Shown here: positions 31,001 through 42,100 of the stretch, in pieces
Numbering within the stretch: the first letter of the stretch is position 1
How the letters are laid out: every line of letters begins with the position of its first letter
Assembly (NCBI GenBank): GCA_017506865.1
Contig: JAFCMP010000046.1
Span: forward strand, 248,001-312,000
Source of the DNA: Tribonema minus
Taxonomy: Eukaryota; Sar; Xanthophyceae; Tribonematales; Tribonemataceae
Reading direction: 5' to 3'
Length of the DNA stretch: 64,000 nucleotides
Notes under the pieces: model-generated
What the model was told of the DNA's origin: nothing
The model's database searches: none
What the model saw: only the letters and a program-made list of their open reading frames with translations
Translations under genes and position numbers: made by a program

Positions 31001-34000
31001 TTCGCCGTCAGAGTTATGGTGAAGTTTTGGATTGGCCAGCTAATTCACACGAACCTGCATGGCGCTGAATGACAGGCCTCACAGCCGTCGTGGCTAGCGA
31101 AAGCCCTACCCCTAAGCTGCCGCCGTCCGCTGCAACTTAGGGTTAGGGTTAGACTCAACGCAGCATCAAAGCACCACATAAATGGTGCATCACCACAGGT
31201 CATCGCTTTCTGTTAAGAGCATATGGCAGTCACATGCTCATTGCCGTTTGCACGCCTGACGGTTACGGCAGTTTCACAAGCCGGCACACAGACCAGAATA
31301 CAAGCACTCCAAGCATCACACCACTGGCGTCGGTCTTCTGTTGCAGTGGTCACCATGATGTCTTCCCCTGTCAGTGTGGAGCAATAGGCTAGTGAGCAGC
31401 AGCTCTCTACGTTGCAACACTCCCCACCCTCAGTGCTGCCAGGCCAGCCTGGTGTGATACAGCTCTGTAGCAGGCACACACACGACGGGAAGCGGTGTAA
31501 CGTGCAGCTGCATCGACTCATTTCCAAATCGAGTCACGCGTGTGCATCGCTGCCAATTGTGCACGCATGCGCGCAATCCTGTACACCTGACTGCACGTCC
31601 GAGGTATACGTAGAAGGCCGGAAGATCTGGTGAACCCAAGCGCAGGGCGAACGTTCAAAGCGACGGCGGTTGCGGTTTTGCAGCACGAGTGGAGGTGCCC
31701 TGATCTCTCCATCGCATGTAGGAATAGATTGCTGCTTGTGGCCATCACATGTAGTTTTCCTTTGCTGAGTTTGGCGGACCATGCAGGAACGCACGGCAGA
31801 TGTAGCTTAAAGTTAACCCTACCTCCAACCTAACCCTAATCCTAAGAGCCGCTAGGACTCACACCGCGCACAACGCGCTCGCCCCCTCCCTCGAACTGTC
31901 CAGACCGCGGCACTGCTCCGTGCAGACGCGATCACACCGTGGCCCGACTGGCTGACCGTAACACTCACAACAGTTGCAGCGCAGCATGCGGAACGCCGCC
32001 TTTGTATGTGCAGAAAGCCACTGGACTCATCGCACAACGCTTCTACGTTTCCATCTCCGCTGCGCGCCCCGTTACAGGTGCTGCGTCAGGGGGACTACAT
32101 TGGCGCATGCACCCTTGCGCCGTCGCTGCGGAAGTGCACGCCGACCGTCGCCGTCGTCGAGCCGGGGCGCGTCGCCGTGTACAAGGGCAAGGTAATAACG
32201 CGCGGTGACAATTGATGCAGTGACGAGCGCCTGCGGGTGCAGTGCTCATTAGTTGTCGGCGCTTGTGAAGGCATGATGGAGGCGCATTGAAGTGATTTCA
32301 GTGCAATGCCGGCCGCTGTAGGACGCCCTGTAAAATGCTGCGAGCTGCGGTCGCGCTCTGTGTAACATGCTGAAAATCACTACCATTGCGCACACCAGGT
32401 GTTCATATGTCGAGTGCATAGCAACGCTGCTGGCCGCGTATTGGCATGTCTCTGTGTCCCAGGGGCACCCATTGGCATGTGCGCACTGCAGCATGTGGAG
32501 ATGTCCGCCGCGTGCCGCACATTTGCTGTTGCAGATAAACTCACCATCGTGAGCCGTGCAAGTCATGAACCGACATGCGCAGTGCTCAGTAGTTGTCGGC
32601 GCTTGTGAAGTTATGCACGGAGGCTGCGGAGATGCGATTTCTGTGCACTGCCGGCCGCTGTAGGATGCCCTGTGAAATGCTGTGAGCTGCGGGTGCACGC
32701 TGTGTGACATGCTGAAAATTGCTACCTGTGCGCACACCAGGCGTTTCATGTGTTGATGGCATCTAATGCCAGACTGTTGCAGACGAACTTGCCATCATTG
32801 GCCGCTCACGTCATAAACTGACATGTGCAAGTGCGTCTGTGCCATGTCAAAGGTGGAGCTCGCTCTGAGAGTGTGTGGCCAGTCTGTCTGCATCTGTGCC
32901 GAGAGGTTGTCAGTGGCATTGCTGACATACTCATTGCTCTCTTGTCTGATTGCGTGGTGATTCGCGCAGCACCCTATGGACGAGGCGAAGGAGCTGCTGT
33001 GGGCAAGGTGAGAGACGATTGCGCATAATTCAAAGTGCTTGAAGCACGCAAAACGTGTTGGTGCCAGAATTCATCTGCTTTCAGACCGCTTGAGCCTGTG
33101 AAACCAGTGCAGGCATTGAGAGGGGGTGTTGCACGCGCCTGTGAAGTGGTACAGGGGCTGATCATGCAAGCTTGAAAGTGCATTCTTCATGCACTTGAGC
33201 ACTTGATTTGCGCAAGTTTCGAGGGTACTTGGGCCCAAGTGAGCACTGCAGACCTCGCCTGCCGTTGCTCACCGCTTGTGCCATGCCACCAGCCCATGGC
33301 CATGGCGCCAGTGAACGTGTGCAGTGACAGGGGGAGGAAGCGCTGCACAACCTACATGCTGCCTTGCAATTTCCCACGGACTGAGCAGCAGTCAGTTGCC
33401 TGATTCAAACGCCCTATGCTCTCACCGCCGGTGCAGCGCCAAAGCGCAGCCCGCTAAGAGCGCCGGGGAATGGGCTGCCGTTGTGCACGACGCTCACACA
33501 CCGTCACTGCATGACGTTCCTGTCCCAATCATCATTTCGCACACAGTCCGTCAGTCAGTGTCTAGTCCTGGCCATACCCTGTCCCCCGTGCCGCCGCCAC
33601 TGCCGCCGCCGCCGCAGCGCCGAGAAGGAGCAGCCGGCCAAGAGCGCAAGCGGCTGGGTCGCCGTCGTGCGCGACGACGGCACACATTCTTCGCATTGAC
33701 GTTTCTTTTCTTTTAGGCAGTCAATGCTGACCTTGCCCCCCGCGCGCCGCCGTAACTGCAACGCAAAGAAGGAGCAGCCGGCCAAGAGCGCAGACGGCTG
33801 GGTCGCCGTCGTGCACGACGACAATTCACCATCACCGCACAATCATATCCGGGTCACCGTTTTACGGGCACAGTCATTCAGTCAGTGTTCAATCCCGACC
33901 TTGCCTGCCTCCGCGCCGCCGCTGCCGCCGCCGCCGCAGCGCCAAGAAAGAGCAGCCGGCCAAGAGCGCGGGCGGCTGGGTCGCCGTCGTGCGCGACGAC

Positions 34001-34351
34001 GGCACACAATCTTCGCATGACATTTCTTTTCTTGTAACCGCCTTGCGCACGCAGTCATTCAGTCCATTTTTCAATCCCGACTTTGCGTTGCCCCTGTGCC
34101 GCCGCCGCCGCCGCCGCAGCGCCAAGAAGGAGCAGCCGGCCAAGAGCGCGGACGGCTGGGTCGCCGTCGTGCGCGAGGACGGCACGCTCGCGCTGCAGGA
34201 CGGCGCAGACGCGCGCAAGCCCGCGTGGGCGTCCAAGCTGAGCGGCGCCGCACGGCGTGCGCGCTCGTTCATGGTGCGCGCCGTCGTGGAGGACGGTGAA
34301 CTCGCGCTGTACCGCTCCGGCGTCCTGGCGTGGTCGTCCAAGTCGGCGTGA
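22051..34351 (+). CDS. TRIC-like cation channel with bulb-lectin-like C-terminus
   Basis: Eleven exons join in phase to 467 aa: 22051-22114, 24482-24701, 26155-26272, 26881-27117, 27848-27934, 28861-28908, 29504-29596, 30551-30703, 32078-32191, 32970-33007, 34120-34351 (TGA). Exons 2-5 give about six hydrophobic spans, e.g. LVALIFTGCLKV, PLVNDAIFTLLIVIWLLFY, YPVPLLGPIIVGLMRGAGG and CVIVVFFLVMNVLQ. The order, the HPVHDFVHTF segment and the (K/R)GAGG motif match trimeric intracellular cation channels, which pass K+ across ER membranes. Exon 8 adds another span (KGAFIIGVMTAVVYQWL). Exons 9-11 hold three beta-type repeats (AVVEPGRVAVYKG, AVVREDGTLALQDG, AVVEDGELALYRSGVLAWSS) like bulb-type lectins, with the mannose motif degenerate. 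The exon 7 donor is GC (AAG|GCAAGC). All phases agree, but exons 8-11 could be a separate gene. Confidence 0.6.
23987..24470. repeat. Poly-C rich intron segment
   Basis: Several C runs of 10-24 bases (24000-24012, 24274-24310, 24410-24426, 24452-24464) alternate with ACCTACATACC and ACATGCACATACATACC blocks. They form extended pyrimidine tracts before the repeated acceptors of exon 2. Confidence 0.9.
24206..24530 (+). repeat. Three copies of the TRIC-like exon 2 acceptor edge
   Basis: GCGCAGGCGAGGTG and the following codons (encoding EVCLVALIFTG) begin at about 24206, 24346 and 24476. Each is preceded by CATACCCCCC-type poly-C and by CAAGTGCACCGTACCAACC. Only the third copy continues into the full exon. 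The first two still have CAG acceptors in the right phase. Confidence 0.9.
24851..24868. repeat. Interstitial TTAGGG repeat
   Basis: TCAGGGTTAGGGTTAGAG lies in intron 2 of the TRIC-like gene, with degenerate GAGGGT units on both sides. Confidence 0.8.
25675..25710. repeat. Head-to-head interstitial telomere repeat
   Basis: TTAGGGTTAGGGTTAA runs directly into ACCCCTAACCCTAACCCTAA: G-rich units then C-rich units on the same strand. This is the orientation expected of two fused chromosome ends. It lies in intron 2 of the TRIC-like gene. Confidence 0.92.
26241..26751 (+). repeat. Tandem duplication of exon 3 donor edge plus R1 repeat
   Basis: The end of exon 3 (encoding NVCVFTDKAFK, then AAG|GTGCGTGCACACA) and about 160 bp of intron recur at about 26563-26751 (encoding SVCVFKDKALK, AAG|GTGCGCGCACACA). 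Each copy contains a shortened R1 element (26297-26430 and 26628-26750), so R1 was present before the local duplication. Confidence 0.9.
27055..27225 (+). repeat. Tandem duplication of exon 4 donor edge
   Basis: The 3' end of exon 4 (encoding LWHLAVNDPYV and GALQ, then CAG|GTGAGA) and about 35 bp of intron are repeated at about 27152-27250 with few differences (period about 97 bp). Two further remnants with TGAAGCCGGGGGGG-like sequence follow to about 27375. Confidence 0.9.
27623..27642. repeat. Interstitial CCCTAA repeat
   Basis: CCTAACCCTAACCCTAACCC in intron 4 of the TRIC-like gene. A degenerate CCCTAA stretch also occurs at 27979-28000. Confidence 0.9.
29562..29900 (+). repeat. Copy of exon 7 donor edge and GATGAGCATCAT array
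   Basis: The exon 7 end (encoding SFKGLYDLHLRRK) is followed by an array of about 24-bp units containing CATGATGAGCATCATCACGC (29633-29860). A second copy of the exon edge then encodes GFKGLYDLHPRRK at 29862-29900. The true exon end uses a GC donor; the copy has the canonical CGGAAG|GTGAGT. Confidence 0.88.
30258..30291. repeat. Interstitial TTAGGG repeats
   Basis: GTTAGGGTTAGGGTTAG and a nearby GGGGTTTAGGGTTA in intron 7. Another short tract, GGTTAGAGTTAGGGTTAG, sits at 30517-30534, just before the exon 8 acceptor. Confidence 0.88.
31137..31152. repeat. Interstitial TTAGGG repeat
   Basis: TTAGGGTTAGGGTTAG in intron 8. A degenerate C-rich counterpart (AACCTAACCCTAATCCTAA) is at about 31827-31846 in the same intron. 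Confidence 0.88.
32226..32825 (+). repeat. Two diverged tandem copies of about 340 bp in intron 9
   Basis: Both copies begin with GCAGTGCTCA(T/G)TAGTTGTCGG and share GCCGGCCGCTGTAGGA, CATGCTGAAAAT and GCGCACACCAGG, ending with a GTTGCAGA(T/C)(A/G)AACT block. Copy 1 is about 32238-32575, copy 2 about 32578-32825. No exon is included. Confidence 0.85.
33430..34190 (+). repeat. Five copies of the terminal exon acceptor edge
   Basis: GCCGCAGCGCCAAGAAGGAG and the following codons (encoding KKEQPAKSADGWVAVV) occur at about 33436, 33618, 33755, 33938 and, as the true exon, 34120. Spacing is about 135-185 bp. Copies 1, 2 and 4 keep a CAG acceptor; copy 3 reads GTAACTGCAAC there. Each early copy reads through GWVAVV(R/H)DD and then diverges. 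Intervening DNA shares GACGTTTCTTTTC-like and CAGTCA(A/T)T blocks. Confidence 0.92.
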
Positions 34352-36104
34352 GATGGTGATGAGCAGAGGGTTGAGGAGCGCGGGGGGTGCAGGGGGGGGG
34401 GAGTCTGCCCGCGTGTGCGCACCAACCCCCCTGCTACAGTAATGCGGCAGAGGGGTCTGTCTGGTAGCATGTGCTGCTGGCGGCTGCTTTATGCAGGGTA
34501 GGCGGCGGCGTTTGGCTCACGGGGCAGTCCGCACGGCAGCAACATGTACCCAACCGTTTGGACTGCAAGTGTGACCCGTACTTCCTTTGGGAGGTGGGGT
34601 GAGGGGGACGACTGGTTGTCAACAGCGGCACACCAAGTTACTGCAGGCGTACCGTATGTGCGTGTCCTCGTGCGTTCAACGAGAGGATTGTTCTCTGAGC
34701 ACATTCCAGCCTGCATCGTATCACACGTGGATCATGACAATGACACCAATGGCACATTTGCCAATTAGAGCAGCGAACGATTTGCCATGCAAGTTAGCTT
34801 TGACGATGGCATTGCCAGTGTTGTCTGCTGTGACAGTGCTCCCCATTTACGTGTTCAAGCCTTTGGCGCACCTGCATTCACTGTGTTGCGTCAAGGACAC
34901 TCTTTGTGCAAACTGCAAACATCCCTCGAGATGCGCATTCGCCACCTGGTGTGCTCACGTACAGTGACAGGTGTATTATACAGCCTACCGAACACGTGAG
35001 ACCTTTCCAATACTGAACACCCATGCCTCGAACGCTAAAAGCTTGCACACAAAGTCTTTTGACTGGTGGATACGGTGGTACTGTTTGACTCGTGGCCAAT
35101 TGCTGCAACAGCGGCGACCACGGTTATTGGTGGAAGGCACTTGCGGCTAACCATCCCTTGTCACCTAGAGCTCTACGATCTTTTGATTCGTTTTCATACA
35201 GGCATGCATGACCATATTGCCCAGATGCCCAACAACAGGTTCTGTCTGATCAGAGATCATCTCCAGCACCCTATCTGAATTGCATGAATGCGGAAGCTAC
35301 ATGCACAGAATGACCAGCTTTCAGTGCAGCGTTGCATGTGGGCAGGTGGACTTCCTACTTTGCTCACAGAGCATGACGCAAAACTCATTGATGAGGGCAG
35401 CGGAAGCACATTCAACTGACCACAGGATTGGGGTGGCGTTAGTGACCATGTGATTTTAAAAAGTACCAAAGTGGACATCAGCTCTGACGGCCCGTTGCCC
35501 ACTGCCTGTTGATTGCCCGTGCGGCACGAGGCGAGGCTGCACTTCACGGTGCGTCAGAACCAGTGCGTGTGGCGCCGGCCGCTGGATCTAGGCGAGGCAC
35601 AATCAGCCGCCCCCATACCCCCCCTGCACCTTGTAAGCTTGGGGGCAGGAAGGGGGGTACAGTGGCAGCGGCAATCATAGCTGCACACAACCTCGTGTGA
35701 CACAACCACACCACCGCACCCCCCCAGCACGATCATGCACGTGCGCCAGCGCACCATCCGCAACCGCGCGGCTCCGCTCCCGCCACGCGCCGCGCTGCGC
35801 TGCCCTGCCCCGAACCGCGCTGCCGCTCGCCGCACCACTGTTGTTTGGAGGTTACGCCTGTAACTGTAACTGGTGAGACTCATCGATAGGGATGTCATTC
35901 CGCGGCAAATGTCACCGCCACGCATCGACGGCGCGCTCCCCTGCCCCCGACAACCGCGCTACCGCTCCCCTCGCCACCGCTGAAGCCACAACTGTTACAG
36001 CTGTAACAGTCGCGCCTCAACAACGACGCCAATCACTACCGCTCCCCGCACCACTCTTGAAGCCTACGACTAGAGTTGCCGCCATCATCAATCCATTAGT
36101 GATG
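34352..36104. other. Convergent intergenic region
   Basis: Lies between the TRIC-like stop (+) and the dihydroorotase stop (-). It holds a copy of repeat R1 (35024-35197). At 35755-36065 it has three degenerate repeats sharing ACCGCGCT(A/G)CCGCTC and CGCCACCAC-like text. No gene is supported. Confidence 0.6.
35024..35197 (+). repeat. Dispersed repeat family R1, copy 4
   Basis: Full-length copy beginning TGCCTCGAACGCTAAAAGC and ending CTTTTGATTCGTTTTCAT, about 85-90% like the copy at 17521-17700 by eye. Confidence 0.88.
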
Positions 36105-39100
36105 TCATTCGGCGGCGGGCGGCCTGCGCCCCTCGTCCGCGATCTGCCACGCGACGTGCTCGCCCGCGCGCAGCGGCACGACCTCGCTCGCACCAAAGGC
36201 GTAGCTGGCGGGCACGCGCCACGGCTCGCGCGCGAGCGTCACGGTCGCGGCGTTGCGCGGCAGCCCGTAGAAGTCTGCGCCGCGCTGCGAGCAGAACGCG
36301 CCGAACTGGCGCAAGTAAGGGAGAGGGGGGGCAAGGGGGCGGGGGGGGGAGGGGGGTATCAGGCAATAGAGGTAGTATTGGTGCATGCATATCGGGCGAT
36401 CGATGAGCGTGGGCGTTGCGCGGCAGCCCGTAGAAGTCTGCGCCACGCTGCGAGCAGAACGCGCCGAACTGGCGCCGACAACGGACAGGGGGGGAAAGAG
36501 GGGGGGGGATTGTCAGGCAAAAGTATTGGACCGAGCGATCGACGAGCGTGTGCATTGCGTGGCAGCCCGTAGAAGTCGGCGCCGCGCTGCAAGCAGAATG
36601 CGCCGAACTGGCGCCGATAAGAGAGAGGGGGGAGGGGGGAGGGGGCGGGGGGGGGGATGAGGCAAAAGTATTGGTGCATGCATATCGGGCGATGCATAAG
36701 CGTGGGCGGAGGAGCGTTGTCGGCAGGGTTGCGGAAGGACACATCAAGAACCTTTTGTTTTTGCACCAAAAATGTGATTGGCCGCAATGCCGGCCGCAGA
36801 TCACATGGCATGCGCAGGTTGTACGCCTTACTCGTGCATCGCCATGCATCACCATTTGAGAACATGCCTGCAACAGCACCATGCGCACACAAATTGACCG
36901 ATCACACAAACACACCCGCAGGGGCCCCTGCGCGTCCGCCCCCAGCCCCACACTGACGGCGCAGGGCGCACACAAGAAAGCGCACACAAGCACCGGCGCA
37001 GCGCGAACTCGACCACTACATAGCACGATTGCAGGACACGCGAGCACAGCAGCGCTCAGCACGCGCAGCGCTCAACAGCGCTCGGCACGTGCGGCAGCGT
37101 TTGGTGGAAGGCACTTGCGGCCAACCACGCCCCGTCACCTAGAGCTCTACGATCTTTTTACACGTTTCCAGCGTATAACTTCAAGTATACTCCTGAAAGT
37201 AGTACTTGAAGTGCACGTCCGTTTCCATGAGTGGCAGCGCTCAACATACATGCGGCAGCGCTCAGCCATTCTCACCGAGTCCAGCGCTCCCGCCGCGTCA
37301 AACACCTCCGCGTAGAGCTCGAGCGCGGCGTGGCCGGAGAAGATGCCGGCGCAGCTGCAGCGCGCCGCACACATGCACAGCAGACACAAGCAAAGGCAAG
37401 GTGGTGTTAAGACAGGTGTTTGAAAGAAGGCCCGGCGCACCTGCGGCGGCGCGCCGCGCGAATGCGCGGCCGACACGGGCGGAGGACAATGTGTAGTCAG
37501 ACAGGTGGTTGACGGACGGCGTTGATGGAGGGCCGGGCGGCTTCACACCTGACATGCGGAGGACAAGGGGTGTTTGGACAGGCGTCTGACGGACGGTGTT
37601 GAGGGGCGGTAACTGCCATTGACTGTGCAAGGTACATGGCGGCTGGTCTGCCTGTGGGCCACGAGTTCTCCAACTGTGTGCTGACCAGGGTCAGAGCATC
37701 GCCTATTCTGGAGTGCGGTGTGACAGCCCGAAGCAGGATATCTGAGAAAAACGCGCTTGACGTCCCGCTACAGCCTGCGCACAGCGTGGACCAGCGTGCT
37801 GCAGCAGCAGAGCTATGCGTATATACGCGGAGAGCACAGCCATGTGCGTCTGAGTACGTGTATTCGCCACCTCTCCAGCCGCCATGCCTGGAGGTACAGA
37901 TTCAATTTTGCACGCGCGCGTTTGGCATATCATGTGCCTGTGCTGCTGCGCGAGCGAGAGTCTGGCGTGCACAGGCCGCAGCGCCACGCTCGTGGTCTGC
38001 GCTTCACCTAACCCTAACCCTAACCCTAACCCAAAACACGCAGCATGCAGCGCAATACGCCGTAGGTACACAACACGAGCATAATCGACGCCCAAGTCAG
38101 CGCAAGCAAACGGCGGCACACGACTGCCTCCGCCCGCGACAAAGCGTGCAGATGAGTCCATGTACATGAGAAGAGCGCGAATCCTCACCCGCACGCGCTC
38201 TCCTTGGCGCCGCGCGCGTGCGGCGCGCTGTCCGTCCCGAGGAAGATCTTGGCGCTGCCGCTCGTGGCAGCGCCCACCAGCGCCAGCCGGTGCTCCTCGC
38301 GCTTGAGGATGGGCAGGCAGTACATGTGCGGCCGCACGCCGCCCCTGAAGATCTGCGGCGGCGGCGGCGGCAGCGGCGGCGGCGGCAGCGCGCAGCAGTG
38401 CTCAGCGGCGGCTGTCGGTCTTGCTTGGAGTGATGCGTTGCTACAGCGCGGCATGCGAGCGTGCTGTGTGGAAATGTGGATGGTGCGTTGCGCAGTGCGA
38501 AGCGCGGCGCGAGTGCAGCAGCGCTCAGGGGCATCAGCTGCCTATACCGCCAGTGACACGCGTAGCGGCATGGGCATTGGCGTGCTGCTTTGCCACAGCA
38601 GGTGGCAGCCGTCGTGAGGGGCAGCGTGCGCGTAGACTTGACCCGCGTGCAATAAACTGTTGACGCCATAAACGGCTGCGATACGCATATGATGAGCACG
38701 CGGCGGCGGCACATAAACGCTCTAAGATGTTTGGCGCCGCATGAGCAGAGAGAGCGCTCACCTCATTCCTGTTGTACAGGAGATGCTGCGGCGTGATCGT
38801 GGCCGCGACGTTGGGCCCGCTGCTGAGGACAAACTCCGCCGCCTGCAGCACCACAACACGCAAGCGACGCATGATTTATGAGCTGAGCGTTGCTGCAACG
38901 GCACGCATCTGTCATCACGGCAGCAGTTCTGAGCAGCGGGCACAGGCACTGGTCGATACTACCGTGCATGCGTTGAAGTATCATGTTAAAGTAATCGATG
39001 CGGTTGCGCTGTGCAGATTCCTGCGCGCACGTGCGCCGTCTTGCGGTCAAGCAACGGACACGCCGCAACAACGGCAGTCCTGTCGCTGCACTTGAGCCGC

Positions 39101-42100
39101 AGCTCTCAGCCCGGTGCCATGTGCAGCTGACGCGGTGCGTTCGCATGCAATGTGCGACCGCGAGCAGTCCCATGCAGCCATCACAATAATGTTTTGAGCA
39201 CATGTCTGGTGTCAGAAATCGCCGACATATCTTGTATCTGGTGTCAGAAATCGCTGGCATGTCTTATTGCAGTGCGCCCGGCGACTGCCTTCCATGCAGC
39301 GCATGCCTGGAAATCGGCGATTGCATTGCATGCGGAAGAAGCGATGCCGCCTGCTCACTGCTCGTTGACGAGGAGAGTCGCTCGCCTCTTTTGCGGCGAT
39401 GTGCTCCGCGCGACAACCTTGAGGTTGGGCAGTTACACACGCAACCGCAACTGCTCGCATGAGCGCTCTGGCACGTCCCAGTCGTCAGTCAGGTGTTGCC
39501 GACCTCAAGATTGTATTGCCAATCGCGCAGTGGCGACCTTGCGCATTACTGTGACCACTTCCCCGAAGAAAAGTCGATTTCACCGGCTGTTTTTTGCTTG
39601 GTGGCATAAAATGTCACTCGGCGACGGGCCTTGCGCGTCTTTCTGAAGAAATATCAAAGGTCACCGGCCGACTGTGTTTCTTGCTTGGTGCACGGGGAGA
39701 GTCACTTACCTCTTTTGTGGTGATGTGCTCCGCGACGACCTTGAGGTTGGGGAAGCGCGCCACCAGCGGCCCCAGCACCTCCTCCACGAAGCGCGCCTCC
39801 TTGTCGAAGATGTCGACGTGCGACGCCGTCTGTGAGAGGCAAGAGCGCAAGGAAGGGCGAGGCGCGCACACCGGTCACCCATTGGCTGAAGTGAACGATC
39901 TGTCATCAACGTCTGTGAGAGGCGAGAGCGCAACAGGGGCGCAGCATACATGCCGGTCACCGATTGCGGCGGCTGGAGGAAGACAACCCTGCCAGAAAAT
40001 TTAACTTGAGGTGCCGTGCAGTGGAGCGTCCCCAGCGATCGGTTGGAGTAAGAACGCAGCGCACTTCAACTGGCGAATGTTATACAGGCTGTGGGCTGGG
40101 GTGCGACGGGGGCGCACCGCATAGTAACCTTGTCATAAACGGCAAAACGGCCTGCGGCCGCCATTTCGGAAATTGACTGTTAGAGTATGGAAGGGCTGTT
40201 GGCGCGGAACCTGCAGCACTGCACCGCACAAGACGTATACCTACCTCCGTGCATGCTTATGCAACGCAGTGCTCAATTACAGCATCATACCCGCTGTGAA
40301 GCGACGTGATGCTTGTGTTCGCACCATGCCACCGCCACACCCATGAAACTACGGCATCACTCAGGCGGCAGCGCTCACCACTTCGCCGTGCACCAGCAGC
40401 GCTCAACAGCTGCATCACAGCGCGCAGGCAGCAGCAGCGCTCAGCTCACCACTTCGCCGTGCACCAGCAGCGGCATGCCGACCTCCGCCATGGCCTCCAG
40501 CACAGGGTACACCTGCAGTAAGCAGAGTGCAGCAGCAGTGCAGCAGCGCTCAGTCCATAAGGCGATGATGCTCAACGTTGGTGTCATGATGTGTTGCGCG
40601 AAGCGCAGTAGCAGCACCCTAAGGCCAGGCACTGCGTGGCGGAGCGGCAGCAGCACCCGGAGTGAGGATTTCGCCGGCATGAAATGAACCGTCCATCAAC
40701 TGGCAACAGCGGTCATGCTATGCGTCCTCCACGCTCTGTCGACCACAACGCAAGGCCAGCGCTGCCACCTACATACAGAGGTGAAGTCGGTGGGCAACGG
40801 CAGCATTCCCAGGAACCGAATCTCGTTTGCACAGCGGCTGCAAGGCGCAGCAGCACCAGCGCCTGGACATCCTGAAGGTCCATCGTGACACACTGCATCG
40901 CCGCCGACCGACTGACCGCACCTTTGCAAGGTCCGTGACCCCGGAGTCACTGTTCGTGGTGGCGCCCGCGGGGTACAGCTTGACGGCGTGCACGTGGCCG
41001 CTCTTCCGCGCCTGGTGAATCTCCTCAGCGTCCGTATGGTCCGTCAGGTACAGCGTCATGAGCGGCTCAAACTCCACGCCCGGCGGCACGCACGCCAGTA
41101 TGCGGTCCCTGGCACGGCGGCGCACGAGTCAAAACACGCGGCATTTTGTTTTCAGAGCGCGCGACATACGGCTGGTGAGAAGAGCTTCGTTGTGCAGAAG
41201 TTTAACGCGCGGGGGTGCTGAGGGGCCGGCACCAGAGCGCAGGTGCGCGCATGGCCGCAGACTCTCAGCAGGCGCGCTATCGTGCGCGTACACATTACAT
41301 GGACGGTGAAGGGCCAGGATGCGGTCCCTGGATACTAACGAGCCGCATCATTGTTGCGTGTGCAGCATGGATGGTGAAGGGCGTCCTTGTGCAGAGGCAT
41401 GATAGACAGAGGTGCGGGATGGCAGGCACAAGTGCGCAGACGTGCACTTGTCTGCAGACCGGGCGTGCTAGTGTGCGCATACTGAACCTGCGAGTTGCAT
41501 CATGCAGGAACAATGCGTGCGTGTTTGCAGAGGTGTGTGGGGGAAACCAGGGATGCGAAGACACGCAGAAGCAGACGCACCTGTAGGCAAGAGCCTCTGC
41601 CGTTGTGGTCACAGGTGGCTTCAAGTTAGGCATGGCGATCTGCGAAAACAGAGGTCAAAAAAAGGACATGTGAGCAACTTCAAGGCCATCTCACGACGAA
41701 TTTATGCACTTCATGCGCCCGCAGCGAAAGTATGATGATGCAAGCTGCACTCACTGACCATGTAATATAGTCGCTGCTCACGCCCTTTGAATGCAACTGC
41801 ATGAAGTGATCTTTTTCAGATCTTCAAGATCCACACATGAACTATTAAGCACGAATACATCAGCCAGCGAGCTTACAGCGACTGCGCTGCACGATAAAAA
41901 AACTAATCTTCATAGCGCCAACCACGAAATTGCGCTGAGCCTTCACTCACCGCCCTCCGAAACATCCTGGCAGCGTGAGGCACCGTGTGTTGAAGGACAT
42001 CGCCATCTCTGAAGTGATGGTGGAAGTCATCTGCAACCGCAATGGTCAGGCGAGAAGTAGCAGCTGCAGCCATGCTCAAGCTTCGCCTCGGTACCCCCAG

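Noticed and set aside
33430-34190. Five-fold protein repeat domain in the TRIC-like gene
   Set aside because: The first four blocks are each only an exon start that diverges into non-coding sequence; they are better read as intron copies of a splice junction than as coding repeats.
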